Shown here: positions 17,151 to 26,304 of the stretch, one piece after another | How the letters are laid out: every line of letters begins with the position of its first letter | Position numbering within the stretch: position 1 is the stretch's first letter | Origin: Agrobacterium tumefaciens | GTDB taxonomy: Bacteria > Pseudomonadota > Alphaproteobacteria > Rhizobiales > Rhizobiaceae | Assembly (NCBI RefSeq): GCF_009649785.1 | Contig: NZ_WJOK01000017.1 | Location: 1-64,000 of the forward strand | Reading direction: 5' to 3' | Length of the DNA stretch: 64,000 bases | Made by a program: the position numbers and the translations under genes | The notes under the pieces: model-generated | Databases searched by the model: none | The model's input: only the letters and a program-made list of their open reading frames with translations | Told to the model about the DNA's origin: nothing

Positions 17151-18014
17151 TCAATCCTCTTCCGGCTTTTCCTCGCCGCGCAGCCAGAAGGCGCGGTGCG
17201 AGGCGTATCTGTCCTGCGCCATCACCGTCTTCAGGAATGGCAGCAGCGTGTGCAGCTCATCCTTCAGCGTGTAGGGCGGGTTGACGACGATGAGGCCTGA
17301 GCCGCTCAAGCCTTCCAGCCGGTCGCTTTTCACGGAAAGTTCCGCGCACAGCATCTTCGGAATATCGAAGGATTGCAGCCGCTCGTGGAAATCCTTGATC
17401 GGTGCGCCTTTTTTGAGCGGATACCACAGGCAATAGGTGCCGGTGGAGAAACGCCGATATGCCTTGTTCAACCCATCCGCCAGCCGCTGATATTCATTTT
17501 CAAGCTCGAAAGGCGGATCGACGAGGATGAGGCCGCGTTTTTCCTTCGGCGGCAGATGCGCGCCAAGCGACAGCCAGCCATCGAGCTCCGTCACCCGAAC
17601 TTGATAATCTCCCTCGAACAGACGCGCCAGCGCGCGTGCGTCGTCCGGGTGCAGTTCCATGGCCGAAAGCCGGTCCTGCGGGCGGAACAGCATGCGCGCG
17701 AGCTTTGGCGAGCCGGGGTAGAACTGCATGCCGCCTTCGGGGTTGAGTTCCCTGACGGTGGAAAGATAGGGTTCCAGCAATTCGGCGACAGGGGCCGGCA
17801 GATCGGCGTCCATCAGCTTGCCGATGCCGGTCTGCCACTCGCCTGTCTTCTGCGCCTCTTCCGATGACAGGTCGTAGAGGCCGATGCCGGCATGAGTATC
17901 CAGCACCCGAAACGCCTTGTCCTTGTTCTGCAGGTAACGGACGAGACGGGCGAGAACGGCGTGTTTGAGAACATCCGCGAAATTGCCGGCGTGGTAGATG
18001 TGGCGATAGTTCAT
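17151..18014 (-). CDS. rlmJ: 23S rRNA (adenine-2030-N6)-methyltransferase
   Basis: SAM-dependent methyltransferase for A2030 of 23S rRNA. The 287 residues begin with the signature MNYRHIYHAGNFADVLKH and include the SAM-binding LDTHAGIGLYDL and the catalytic DPPF box in LILVDPPFELENEY. Length agrees with E. coli RlmJ (about 280). It converges on the YbhN-like gene with only a few bases between stops and is divergent from the molybdopterin oxidoreductase. Confidence 0.95.
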   Translation of the reverse strand: MNYRHIYHAGNFADVLKHAVLARLVRYLQNKDKAFRVLDTHAGIGLYDLSSEEAQKTGEWQTGIGKLMDADLPAPVAELLEPYLSTVRELNPEGGMQFYPGSPKLARMLFRPQDRLSAMELHPDDARALARLFEGDYQVRVTELDGWLSLGAHLPPKEKRGLILVDPPFELENEYQRLADGLNKAYRRFSTGTYCLWYPLKKGAPIKDFHERLQSFDIPKMLCAELSVKSDRLEGLSGSGLIVVNPPYTLKDELHTLLPFLKTVMAQDRYASHRAFWLRGEEKPEED

Positions 18015-18109
18015 GGGATGTGTCTCGCTTCCCGATGGGGATGATGAATATTCTTGATGGACGTCACTTCGGCCTTTTTGCCGCGTCGCTGATGCAATAT
18101 AGAAAAGAC

Positions 18110-20263
18110 ATGAACCTTGCGACCCCGATTTCCGCTAAAAACGCCACCCCGAAAGCCGAAAGTGCCATGCGCATCGGCCACACAGTCTGTCCGCACGACT
18201 GTCCGAGCGCCTGCGCGCTGGAAGTGGACATCACTGCCGATGGCCGCATCGGCCGCGTTCGCGGCGCCAATGCCAATACATACACTGCCGGCGTCATCTG
18301 CGCCAAGGTGGCGCGTTACTCCGAGCGTATCTATCATCCCGGCCGTCTTTTGACCCCGAAGCGCCGCAAGGGTGCGAAGGGTGCCGGCGACTGGCAGGAG
18401 ATATCCTGGGAAGCGGCATTGGACGAGGTTGCCGACGCCTTCGTCAAAGCTGAGGCAAAGCACGGCGCCGAAGCCATCTGGCCTTATTTCTATGCCGGAA
18501 CCATGGGACAGGTTCAGCGCGATTCCATCGAGCGCCTGCGTCACGCCAAGAAATATTCCGGCTTTTTCGGATCGATCTGCACCAACATGGCCTGGACGGG
18601 TTACGTGATGGGTACAGGCGCGCTGCGCGGGCCCGATCCGCGCGAAATCGGCAAGGCCGATGTCGTCGTCATCTGGGGCACGAATGCTGTCGCCACGCAG
18701 GTCAACGTCATGACCCATGCGGTAAAAGCCCGCAAGGAACGTGGCGCGAAGATCGTCGTCGTCGATATCTATGACAATCCGACCATGAAACAGGCCGATA
18801 TGCGCATCGTCCTGCGTCCCGGCACCGATGCGGCGCTTGCCTGCGCCATCATGCACATTGCCTTCCGCGATGGTTATGCCGACCGCGATTACATGGCGCG
18901 CTTCGCTGACGATCCGGCGGGACTTGAAGAGCATCTGAAATCGAAGACGCCGCAATGGGCGTCCGAAATCACCGGTCTTTCCGTGGAGGAAATCGAGGAT
19001 TTCGCAAGGCTCGTGGGCACGACGAAAAAGACGTTCTTCCGGCTCGGTTATGGTTTCGCCCGCCAGCGCAACGGCGCGGTCGCCATGCATGCCGCCCTTT
19101 CGATCGCCACCGTTCTTGGCTCCTGGCAATATGAAGGCGGCGGCGCCTTCCACAATAACGGCGATATCTTCCGGCTCAACAAGGCGGAACTGATGGGCAC
19201 AGCCTATGCCGACCCCAACGTGCGCCAGCTCGACCAGTCGCAGATCGGCCGCGTGCTGACGGGGGATGCGGAAGCGCTGCGACATGGTGGCCCGGTGACG
19301 GCGCTGCTCATCCAGAACACCAACCCCGTCAATGTCGCACCCGAGCAGCGGCTGGTGAAACAGGGTTTCCTGCGCGACGATCTTTTTGTTGCCGTGCATG
19401 AGCAATTCATGACGGAGACGGCCGAGTTGGCCGATATCGTGCTGCCGGCCACCATGTTCCTTGAACATGACGACATCTACCGCGCCGGTGGCCAGAACCA
19501 CATTCTGCTTGGCCCCAAGCTGGTGGAGCCGCCGGAAACCGTGCGCACCAATCTCTTCGTCATCGAAGAACTGGCGAAACGTCTTGGTATTGACCATATG
19601 CCGGGCTTCGGTCTTTCAGCCCGCGACCATGTCGATCATATGCTGAAAGTCAGCGGCTGGGGCGATTTCGATACGTTGGCGGAAGAAAAATGGATCGATG
19701 CGCAGCCCTCTTTCGAGGTGGCGCATTATCTCGAGGGCTTTGGTTATGGTGACGGAAAATTCCGTTTCAGCCCCGAATGGGCGACAGGGCCGTCTCCAAA
19801 CAAACCGCCGAAAAACATCGGCGTGATGGGACCGGTTGCGCAATTTCCGAAATTCCCGGATCAGGTAGATGTCATCGAAACCGCCGACGGAGAGCATCCT
19901 TTCCGACTGGCGACATCGCCAGCGCGCAACTTCCTCAACTCCACCTTCGCGGAAACGAAAACCTCCGTGCAGAAGGAAGGCCGTCCGGAAGTGATGATCT
20001 GTTTTGAGGACGCCACCCGCAACGGTATAGCCGATGGCGACATCGTGCGTATCGGCAATGGCCGCGGCGAAGTGCGCCTCCATGCGAAAATCGTGGAGGG
20101 TGCGAGGCCCGGCGTTCTGGTTGCCGAAGGGTTGTGGCCCAACAAGGCGCATCTGGACGGCGAGGGTATCAATGTTCTGACGGGCGCCGATGCCGTCGCC
20201 CCCTATGGCGGCGCGGCTTTCCACGACAATAAGGTGTGGCTCCACCGCGACGAGGAAGCCTGA
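18110..20263 (+). CDS. Molybdopterin oxidoreductase family protein
   Basis: Large bis-MGD enzyme of the DMSO-reductase superfamily, 717 residues. The N-terminus carries a 4Fe-4S site CPHDCPSAC followed by GVICAKV with the fourth Cys. Molybdopterin-binding segments include FFGSICTNMAW, VVVIWGTNAVATQVN and the C-terminal dinucleotide-binding domain (about 600-717) starting near HPFRLATSPARNFLNS. No Tat signal is visible, so it is probably cytoplasmic. No electron-transfer or membrane subunit genes lie beside it, so the substrate cannot be told. ATG 18110 is chosen; ATG 18168 would still keep all Cys ligands. Confidence 0.85.
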   Translation: MNLATPISAKNATPKAESAMRIGHTVCPHDCPSACALEVDITADGRIGRVRGANANTYTAGVICAKVARYSERIYHPGRLLTPKRRKGAKGAGDWQEISWEAALDEVADAFVKAEAKHGAEAIWPYFYAGTMGQVQRDSIERLRHAKKYSGFFGSICTNMAWTGYVMGTGALRGPDPREIGKADVVVIWGTNAVATQVNVMTHAVKARKERGAKIVVVDIYDNPTMKQADMRIVLRPGTDAALACAIMHIAFRDGYADRDYMARFADDPAGLEEHLKSKTPQWASEITGLSVEEIEDFARLVGTTKKTFFRLGYGFARQRNGAVAMHAALSIATVLGSWQYEGGGAFHNNGDIFRLNKAELMGTAYADPNVRQLDQSQIGRVLTGDAEALRHGGPVTALLIQNTNPVNVAPEQRLVKQGFLRDDLFVAVHEQFMTETAELADIVLPATMFLEHDDIYRAGGQNHILLGPKLVEPPETVRTNLFVIEELAKRLGIDHMPGFGLSARDHVDHMLKVSGWGDFDTLAEEKWIDAQPSFEVAHYLEGFGYGDGKFRFSPEWATGPSPNKPPKNIGVMGPVAQFPKFPDQVDVIETADGEHPFRLATSPARNFLNSTFAETKTSVQKEGRPEVMICFEDATRNGIADGDIVRIGNGRGEVRLHAKIVEGARPGVLVAEGLWPNKAHLDGEGINVLTGADAVAPYGGAAFHDNKVWLHRDEEA

Positions 20264-20329
20264 AAGGCTTGATATTGCACCGCAACAGGGCCAAGCTGAA
20301 CACTTCCGCGACAGGCAAGGGAATATCCG

Positions 20330-20953
20330 GTGACACAGACGCAAGCGAAAAACGCTCCGGCCGACACTGATTCCGGCAGGGTCCGGCTGGTGGAAAAGGA
20401 AACGGTGTGGAAGGGCTTCGTGCATATGCAGAAGCTCATTTTCGACCAGCGCATGCCGGATGGCAGGACGATGCGCATCGTGCGGGAAGTGCATGACCAT
20501 GGCAGCGCCGCCGCCATCCTTCTATACGATGCCAAACGCGACAGCGTGGTGATGGTGCGCCAGTTCCGCCCTGCCGTCTTCGTGAACGGCGATCCAAGCT
20601 TCATGATCGAAGTGCCAGCGGGGCTCCTCGATGACGACAACGCCGCCGACGCCATTCGCCGTGAGGCGATGGAAGAATCTGGCTACGCGGTGGAAAAGGT
20701 CGAATACCTGTTCGACATGTATGCCAGCCCGGGAACGCTCACCGAAAAAGTCAGCCTCTTCGTCGCCCGCATCGATCTCGACGTGCAGGCTGGCAGCGGC
20801 GGTGGTCTGGAAACCGAAGGCGAGGATCTGGAGGTTCTGACCTACGGCCTCGACGAAGCCTTCGCGATGATCGCGTCCGGCGAAATCACCGATTCCAAGA
20901 CGATTATTCTGTTGCAGTGGGCGATGTTGAATCGGGACAGAATTTCACGCTGA
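20330..20953 (+). CDS. nudK: NUDIX hydrolase, NudK-type
   Basis: A 207-residue NUDIX enzyme most like E. coli NudK, which hydrolyses GDP-mannose and related sugar nucleotides. The Nudix helix is GLLDDDNAADAIRREAMEES with the catalytic REAMEE core; the first acidic position is Asn here, as a variant of the NudK pattern GLLDNDE. Shared NudK traits are YASPGTLTE, the GGGLETEGEDLEV segment and GEITDSKTIILL near the end. The start is GTG 20330. It follows the molybdopterin enzyme by 66 bp and may be cotranscribed. Confidence 0.85.
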   Translation: MTQTQAKNAPADTDSGRVRLVEKETVWKGFVHMQKLIFDQRMPDGRTMRIVREVHDHGSAAAILLYDAKRDSVVMVRQFRPAVFVNGDPSFMIEVPAGLLDDDNAADAIRREAMEESGYAVEKVEYLFDMYASPGTLTEKVSLFVARIDLDVQAGSGGGLETEGEDLEVLTYGLDEAFAMIASGEITDSKTIILLQWAMLNRDRISR

Positions 20954-20957
20954 GTGC

Positions 20958-21179
20958 TGTCCGGAAAACGGCTTCAAGCTGGTCCGTGCACGCGCGGCTT
21001 TCGAGAAGGGTGGCGATTATCTCGGTGCGGAATGGTGGCATTTCCAGTGGGAAGTTGGCCTCGTTCCCGGCGTGTCGACCTTCGGTGCCAAATTGCAGAA
21101 GATCTATCCCAAGTCCGCTCTCGTTAATTCGCCGCCCTGGGCTTATCGCGATTATGTCTGGCAGCAGGACTGGTTTTAA
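20958..21179 (+). pseudogene. C-terminal remnant of a peptidase gene (M15-like)
   Basis: In the frame of 20958, 73 codons read as protein-like sequence ending at TAA 21177: it includes FKLVRARAAFEKGGDYLG, then AEWWHFQWEVGLVPGVSTFG and a tail ending RDYVWQQDWF. The EWWH box is the catalytic Glu and zinc His of D,D-carboxypeptidases of the VanX/VanY (M15) kind. No start codon exists: the same frame has a stop at 20928, inside nudK. A good terminator follows at 21214. I infer that the 5' part of the gene was deleted up to the nudK 3' end, leaving the C-terminus and terminator. Confidence 0.65.
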
Positions 21180-21213
21180 TGCCTGAGGGTGGGCACGTAG
21201 ATGATTAATTGAA

Positions 21214-21245
21214 GCCGCGTCCTTTTCAAAGGCGCGGCTATTTTT
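21214..21245 (+). terminator. Terminator after the peptidase remnant
   Basis: Stem GCCGCG/CGCGGC with an inner CCTT/AAGG extension, followed by TATTTTTG. It now probably serves nudK. Confidence 0.8.
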
Positions 21246-21270
21246 GGGAGGCAGAAGACTACCTTCGAAA

Positions 21271-22206
21271 TCAAAACCGGCCCTTGACGCCGGCCCCCAC
21301 GAAGATCGACTGCAAGCTGCCGCCGCCGGCATTCTTTTCCGATGACGGGCCTCCGGCTCCTGAACCGCTATAGTGGGTGTCTCCACGCCCGAGGCTGGTA
21401 TAGTCATACGCGCCGTCGAGATAGATCGAAGCATTTTCGGTGAGGTCATAGGCAACACCTGCCTTCACCCCGAACATGCCCGCAACATCGAATTTATCGG
21501 TGAAGCGCATGTCGCGGAGATGATGGTCGTCGGTTGTCTTACCATAGACCATCGCGCCGCCTTCGAGGCCGGCATTCAGGGACCAGTTGCCGAACCTCTG
21601 GCCGCCGGCCAGATTGCCGTAGAAAACCGGGATCTGCTGACGGTAGGTGATGCCTTTGACGTCATCATTGAATCTTACACTCAGGTCCCGTGGTGAGAAA
21701 AGGCTGTAGACGCCTTTGCCGCCATAGGCAGACCATTGCACATCCGTGTAACGGAAGCCGACACCGGCACTGAGATATTGCTGCGGATCGTCCAGCAACA
21801 TGCGATTGAGTTCGAAGCTTCCCGAAAAATAATGATCAAGCCGCGTATCGTCATGTTGGGAGCGGTGACTCCAGTTGTTTTTAGAGCTGTCCCTGGAAAA
21901 AGGCGCTATCCAATCGTAATCGGTCATGTAGCCATCGCCTTCGAAGCCGACGCGGCCTTCCGCCTTCACACGCCAGCCGGGTGCAAGCTCAAGCCCGAGA
22001 GAGCCGCGCAGCGCCATGGCGTTTTTCGTTTCCCATTCGAGCTCGCTCAGCTTTCTGCCGCCGATATGAACGGTTTCCGTCGCGCGGAGATTAAGAACAC
22101 CGGCATCGAGCGAAGCGGTGATGCCGCTTTGCTCGGCGGCGAGCGGCAGGCTCGTACCTACCAGTAAAACGGCCGAAAGCGGCAGGGAAAACCTCGAAAA
22201 TAGCAT
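21271..22206 (-). CDS. Omptin-family outer membrane protease
   Basis: Predicted outer-membrane beta-barrel of 311 residues. A signal peptide (LPLSAVLLVGTSLPLAAEQ) is followed by strands that align with OmpT: GGRKLSELEWETKN, GYMTDYDWI (paired Asp of the active site), SHRSQHDDTRL, ADITYRQ-like KGITYRQQIPVFYGN, and DDHHLRDMRF near the Asp-His pair. It ends in VGAGVKGRF with terminal Phe. All four catalytic positions therefore seem present. Omptins cut between basic residues and often act on host peptides or proteins; a role in plant or soil interaction is inference. The start at ATG 22206 gives a normal signal peptide. Confidence 0.82.
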   Translation of the reverse strand: MLFSRFSLPLSAVLLVGTSLPLAAEQSGITASLDAGVLNLRATETVHIGGRKLSELEWETKNAMALRGSLGLELAPGWRVKAEGRVGFEGDGYMTDYDWIAPFSRDSSKNNWSHRSQHDDTRLDHYFSGSFELNRMLLDDPQQYLSAGVGFRYTDVQWSAYGGKGVYSLFSPRDLSVRFNDDVKGITYRQQIPVFYGNLAGGQRFGNWSLNAGLEGGAMVYGKTTDDHHLRDMRFTDKFDVAGMFGVKAGVAYDLTENASIYLDGAYDYTSLGRGDTHYSGSGAGGPSSEKNAGGGSLQSIFVGAGVKGRF

Positions 22207-22339
22207 AATCGCTCCTGAATGACCGGAGGGCTCCAAAATGCGGGGCCGTTGCGGGCATTAAAGGTGATTATGGTAAACGTTCGGTTTATTTTAGAGGAAA
22301 TACCACTTTAAGTATCTTTGTACTTTAGTGAAATATTTA

Positions 22340-23014
22340 TCAGTAAACAGAAATCAGGCTGGGATACTCGGATTTACTTGCGTCGCCGCTGGAGACAGTT
22401 TTGCCGCCTTCCATCCGCACCTTGCCTTCTGCTAGCTGCTTGAGGGCCAGCGGATAGAGCTGATGCTCGACAGTGAGTATCCGCGCCGCCAGCGTCTCGG
22501 CCGTGTCGTCGGAAAGAACCGGCACCGCGCCCTGCGCGATCGTCGGGCCTTCGTCCATGCCTTCGGTTACAAAATGTACGGTGCAGCCGGAAATCTTCAT
22601 GCCGCTGTCGATGGCGCGCTGGTGGGTGTGCAGGCCGGGGAAAAGCGGAAGCAGGGAAGGGTGGATATTGATGATGCGGCCTTCATAGGGGGCGATGAAA
22701 TCCCCGGAGATCAGCCGCATGTAACCGGCAAGACAGATGATATCAGGCGCAATCTCGCCAAGTGCGGCCAGAATGGCGCCCTCATGCTCGGCTTTGCTGG
22801 CATAGGTCTTGCGCTCGAAAACGAGCGTGGGAATACCGAACGCCTGTGCCTTTTCCAGCCCGCCTGCCGACGCCTTGTCTGAAATTACACAGGCGATCTC
22901 GGCCGGAAAATCCGTCTCCTGACAGGCCTTGGCAAGCGACACCATGTTGGAGCCGCTGCCGGAAATGAAAACGACGACACGTGCGCGGCCAGATCGAGAG
23001 GCGGCGCTCATCAT
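22340..23014 (-). CDS. purN: Phosphoribosylglycinamide formyltransferase
   Basis: Transfers the formyl group from 10-formyl-THF to GAR in purine synthesis. The 224 residues have the substrate loop [11 protein letters not shown], the catalytic Asn-His segment [22 protein letters not shown] [11 protein letters not shown] with the active Asp, and the usual fold length. The start overlaps purM (ATGA), giving a purM-purN pair as in many bacteria. Confidence 0.97.
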   Translation of the reverse strand: MMSAASRSGRARVVVFISGSGSNMVSLAKACQETDFPAEIACVISDKASAGGLEKAQAFGIPTLVFERKTYASKAEHEGAILAALGEIAPDIICLAGYMRLISGDFIAPYEGRIINIHPSLLPLFPGLHTHQRAIDSGMKISGCTVHFVTEGMDEGPTIAQGAVPVLSDDTAETLAARILTVEHQLYPLALKQLAEGKVRMEGGKTVSSGDASKSEYPSLISVY

Positions 23015-24084
23015 AGGCTGAGGGCGCCCTTGTAGATCGTGCCGTGCGCACCCTCTTCGCGGGCGACCATGCGGCCGAGCGGGAACACGGTCTCGCCTTC
23101 CGCCGTCAGAGCATCGGTGACCTTGGCGGCATTTTCAGCCGAAACGACCACGATCATGCCGACACCACAGTTGAACGTGCGCAGCATTTCTTTGGCTTCA
23201 ACGCCACCGGTTTTTGCAAGCCACGAGAACACAGCCGGAACCTCGATCGCGTCGAGATCGATCTCGGCGGCGAGATGCTTGGGCAGAACGCGCGGAATAT
23301 TTTCCGGGAAGCCGCCGCCGGTAATATGCGCCAGCGCCTTCAGCGCGCCGGTCTCGCGGATTGCCTTCAAAAGCGGCTTTACATAGATGCGCGTCGGCGT
23401 CAGCAGCGCTTCGCCAAGCTTCTTGCCATCTGCGAAGGGTGCCGGGGCGTCCCAGTCAAGACCGGAGATCGAAACGATCTTGCGCACCAGCGAAAAACCG
23501 TTGGAATGAACGCCGGAGGACGAAAGTCCAAGAATGACGTCGCCTTCGGAAATATCGCCGGCGGGCAGAAGCTGGCCACGTTCGGCAGCACCTACGGCAA
23601 AGCCCGCGAGATCGTAGTCGCCATCGGAATACATACCGGGCATTTCAGCGGTTTCACCACCGATCAGCGCACAGCCGGATTCGCGGCAGCCGGCAGCAAT
23701 GCCGGAAACGATGGCAGCGCCCTGATCCGGGTCGAGCTTGCCGGTCGCGAAATAGTCGAGGAAGAACAGCGGTTCTGCGCCCTGCACGACGAGATCGTTG
23801 ACGCACATGGCAACGAGATCGATGCCGACGGTGTCATGGAAATTCGCGTCGATGGCGATCTTCAACTTGGTGCCGACGCCGTCATTGGCGGCCACCAGAA
23901 CCGGATCGTTAAAGCCTGCGGCCTTCAGATCGAACAGGCCGCCGAAGCCGCCGATTTCGCCATCCGCGCCGGGACGCCGCGTCGAGCGCACCGCCGGTTT
24001 GATCTTTTCGACCATCAGGTTGCCGGCGTCGATATCCACACCTGCGTCACTATAGGTAAGACCGTTCTTGCCCGACTGGCTCAT
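23011..24084 (-). CDS. purM: Phosphoribosylformylglycinamidine cyclo-ligase
   Basis: AIR synthetase of purine synthesis, closing the imidazole ring with ATP. The 357 residues begin [19 protein letters not shown] and contain [43 protein letters not shown] and [14 protein letters not shown], all diagnostic for PurM. The start at 24084 matches the known family start; an upstream extension to 24360 has no support. Divergent from the PerM-like gene across a gap of about 300 bp. Confidence 0.97.
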   Translation of the reverse strand: MSQSGKNGLTYSDAGVDIDAGNLMVEKIKPAVRSTRRPGADGEIGGFGGLFDLKAAGFNDPVLVAANDGVGTKLKIAIDANFHDTVGIDLVAMCVNDLVVQGAEPLFFLDYFATGKLDPDQGAAIVSGIAAGCRESGCALIGGETAEMPGMYSDGDYDLAGFAVGAAERGQLLPAGDISEGDVILGLSSSGVHSNGFSLVRKIVSISGLDWDAPAPFADGKKLGEALLTPTRIYVKPLLKAIRETGALKALAHITGGGFPENIPRVLPKHLAAEIDLDAIEVPAVFSWLAKTGGVEAKEMLRTFNCGVGMIVVVSAENAAKVTDALTAEGETVFPLGRMVAREEGAHGTIYKGALSL

Positions 24085-24380
24085 CGCTCTCGTCTCCGCT
24101 GGTTCCTTTGGCGTCGCCATTCGCACGGGACGGGGCCTGATGCAAGGGTTTGAGTGGCAAAAGCTCCGGTTTTTAACGGCTTTGCGATGGTTTGACGTTT
24201 TGTGTGCCTCGGGCCTCTCGACGGCGATATGCGCAGCGCAGACTTGAAAACCCGTCGTTGTTGCACAGACCTGGTAACTGCCGTGTCTATCGCTACCGGG
24301 CCACCGGCCTTGACCATGTGCATATGCGCATCCTATCTCCATCATGGGCAATGACGGCACGGCGACAAGAGGATGAACGG
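24085..24380. other. Divergent gap between purM and perM-like gene
   Basis: About 300 bp that must hold the purM promoter to the left and the promoter of the perM-hdaA-ppk-ppx unit to the right. I see no tRNA, small ORF with a ribosome site, or clear riboswitch fold. In-frame extensions of both neighbours cross it but lack ribosome sites. Confidence 0.4.
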
Positions 24381-25520
24381 ATGCAACCCCATGTGAGCGG
24401 TACGAGCCTGCGCCGGCAGGTTTTTTTCTGGATAGGCGTGCTTGCCGTCTTTATCTTTTTCCTGATGGTCTTCAGCTCCATCCTCCTGCCTTTCGTGGCG
24501 GGCATGGCACTTGCGTATTTTCTCGATCCGGTTGCCGACTGGCTGGAGCGCCGAGGCCTGAGCCGGTTGATGGCCACCGTCGTTATCCTCGTCTCCTTCG
24601 TGCTGATTTTCGCGCTGTCGCTCATCATCATCATTCCGCTGATTGCCGCCCAGGCATCCGAATTCATCACGCGCATCCCGCAATATGTCTCGTCCCTGCA
24701 GCAGTTGATCGCCGGTGCGGACGCCAATCTGCTGCCTGACTGGGTGAGCAACCAGATCAATGCAGTGAAGGAGAATTTTTCCAAGCTGCTGACCGAAGGC
24801 GCGGGCTTCATCGGCACCCTGCTGACGCAGATCTGGAATTCCGGTAAATCGCTGGTCGATGTCATGTCGCTGCTGGTCGTCACACCCGTCGTCGCCTTCT
24901 ACCTGCTGCTCGACTGGGACCGGATGATCGACAAGGTCGATAGCTGGATACCGCGCGACTACGTGCATACGGTCCGCCAGATCGCCCGCGACATGGACAG
25001 GACGATTGCCGGCTTCGTGCGCGGGCAGGGGTCGCTCTGCCTCATCCTTGGTGTTTATTACGCTGTCGGCCTGTCGTTGGTGGGCCTGAATTTCGGCCTG
25101 CTGATCGGCCTTTTCTCCGGCCTTATCAGCTTCATTCCCTATATTGGTTCGATGGTCGGCCTCATCCTTGCCGTCGGCGTCGCCATCGTGCAGTTCTGGC
25201 CTGATTATATCTATGTATTTCTGACACTTGCCGTGTTCTTTTCCGGCCAGTTCATCGAAGGCAACATCCTGCAGCCGAAGCTCGTCGGCAGCAGCGTCGG
25301 CCTGCATCCGGTATGGCTGATGTTCGCATTGTTCGCCTTCGGTGCGCTTTTCGGTTTCGTCGGCCTTCTGGTCGCCGTGCCGGCGGCGGCAGCCGTTGGC
25401 GTGCTTGTCCGCTTTGCATTGTCGCGATATCTTGAAAGCGATCTTTACCATGGACACGCCGCCAACCTTCCCTGGGAAGAACAGGAAACGTCCTCCGGCA
25501 AGGTTGACTCTCAGGGCTAA
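24381..25520 (+). CDS. AI-2E/PerM family transporter
   Basis: Inner-membrane protein of 379 residues with about eight hydrophobic segments, opening with [20 protein letters not shown] and [21 protein letters not shown], which is the N-terminal signature of the PerM/AI-2 exporter family. The C-terminal half has the [14 protein letters not shown] and [13 protein letters not shown] segments of that family. The substrate is unknown. ATG 24381 follows AGAGGA at good spacing; earlier ATGs at 24324 and 24351 lack one. It precedes hdaA by two bases. Confidence 0.88.
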   Translation: MQPHVSGTSLRRQVFFWIGVLAVFIFFLMVFSSILLPFVAGMALAYFLDPVADWLERRGLSRLMATVVILVSFVLIFALSLIIIIPLIAAQASEFITRIPQYVSSLQQLIAGADANLLPDWVSNQINAVKENFSKLLTEGAGFIGTLLTQIWNSGKSLVDVMSLLVVTPVVAFYLLLDWDRMIDKVDSWIPRDYVHTVRQIARDMDRTIAGFVRGQGSLCLILGVYYAVGLSLVGLNFGLLIGLFSGLISFIPYIGSMVGLILAVGVAIVQFWPDYIYVFLTLAVFFSGQFIEGNILQPKLVGSSVGLHPVWLMFALFAFGALFGFVGLLVAVPAAAAVGVLVRFALSRYLESDLYHGHAANLPWEEQETSSGKVDSQG

Positions 25521-25522
25521 CG

Positions 25523-26251
25523 ATGACTGACCAAATCAAAAACGACAACGCCCGGTCGAAGGCCGAGCAGCTGCCGCTCGCATTCTCACACCAGTCCGCT
25601 TCTGGAAGGGACGATCTTCTCGTGTCCGACTCGCTCAAGGCTGCCGTCAGCCTTGTGGATGAATGGCCGAACTGGCCTTCGCCCGTGGTGGTGCTGGCCG
25701 GGCCTCCGGGTTCGGGAAAATCGCATCTCGCCAATATCTGGAAAAATATCAGCAGCGCGCAGGATATTCACCCGCAAGCCGGTGTTGGCGCTGCGCGCCT
25801 TGCCGAAACCGGACCGGTTCTGTTTGAGGATGCCGATCGCCGCGGTTTTGACGACACCGAACTTTTCCATGTCATCAACAGCGTGCGCCAGCACGGCACC
25901 ACGCTTTTGATGACCAGCCGGCAATGGCCGGCCGCATGGCCGGTGACCTTGCCGGACCTGCGCTCACGCCTGAAAGCCGTGACTGTGGTGGAGACGGGCG
26001 AGCCCGACGAGGGTCTTCTGGCACAGGTTCTGGTGAAACTCTTCGCCGACCGGCAGCTTTATATGGATGACAAACTCATAGGCTACATCGTCAACAGAAT
26101 GGAGCGTTCACTCGATACGGCGCAGACGATTGTGGACCGTATCGACAGGCTGGCGCTCTCGCGTGGAACAAGGATAACCCGTCCCTTGGCGGCGGAAGTC
26201 CTCAACGCGATGGGCGAAGGGACAAGGGGTAGCGGGCTGGAGGTCGATTGA
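25523..26251 (+). CDS. hdaA: DnaA-inactivating replication regulator
   Basis: A DnaA-related AAA+ protein of 242 residues that lacks the DnaA DNA-binding domain. The N-terminal QLPLAF fits the beta-clamp binding motif of Hda proteins, and Walker A is GPPGSGKSH. As HdaA in Caulobacter, it should work with the sliding clamp to turn DnaA-ATP into DnaA-ADP after initiation. It lies two bases after the perM-like gene and its stop overlaps a possible TTG start of ppk. The pairing of hdaA with perM and ppk is common in alphaproteobacteria. Confidence 0.93.
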   Translation: MTDQIKNDNARSKAEQLPLAFSHQSASGRDDLLVSDSLKAAVSLVDEWPNWPSPVVVLAGPPGSGKSHLANIWKNISSAQDIHPQAGVGAARLAETGPVLFEDADRRGFDDTELFHVINSVRQHGTTLLMTSRQWPAAWPVTLPDLRSRLKAVTVVETGEPDEGLLAQVLVKLFADRQLYMDDKLIGYIVNRMERSLDTAQTIVDRIDRLALSRGTRITRPLAAEVLNAMGEGTRGSGLEVD

Positions 26252-26304
26252 CTGTCACAGTTCCGTCGTCAAACTGTTATACGGGCAAGAGGGACGATCG
26301 CGGG

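Noticed and set aside
18011..19597. Long open frame of about 528 codons on the minus strand opposite the molybdopterin oxidoreductase gene
   Set aside because: The plus-strand protein has a full domain set, and the reverse frame has no recognisable domain; long antisense frames are common in high-GC DNA.
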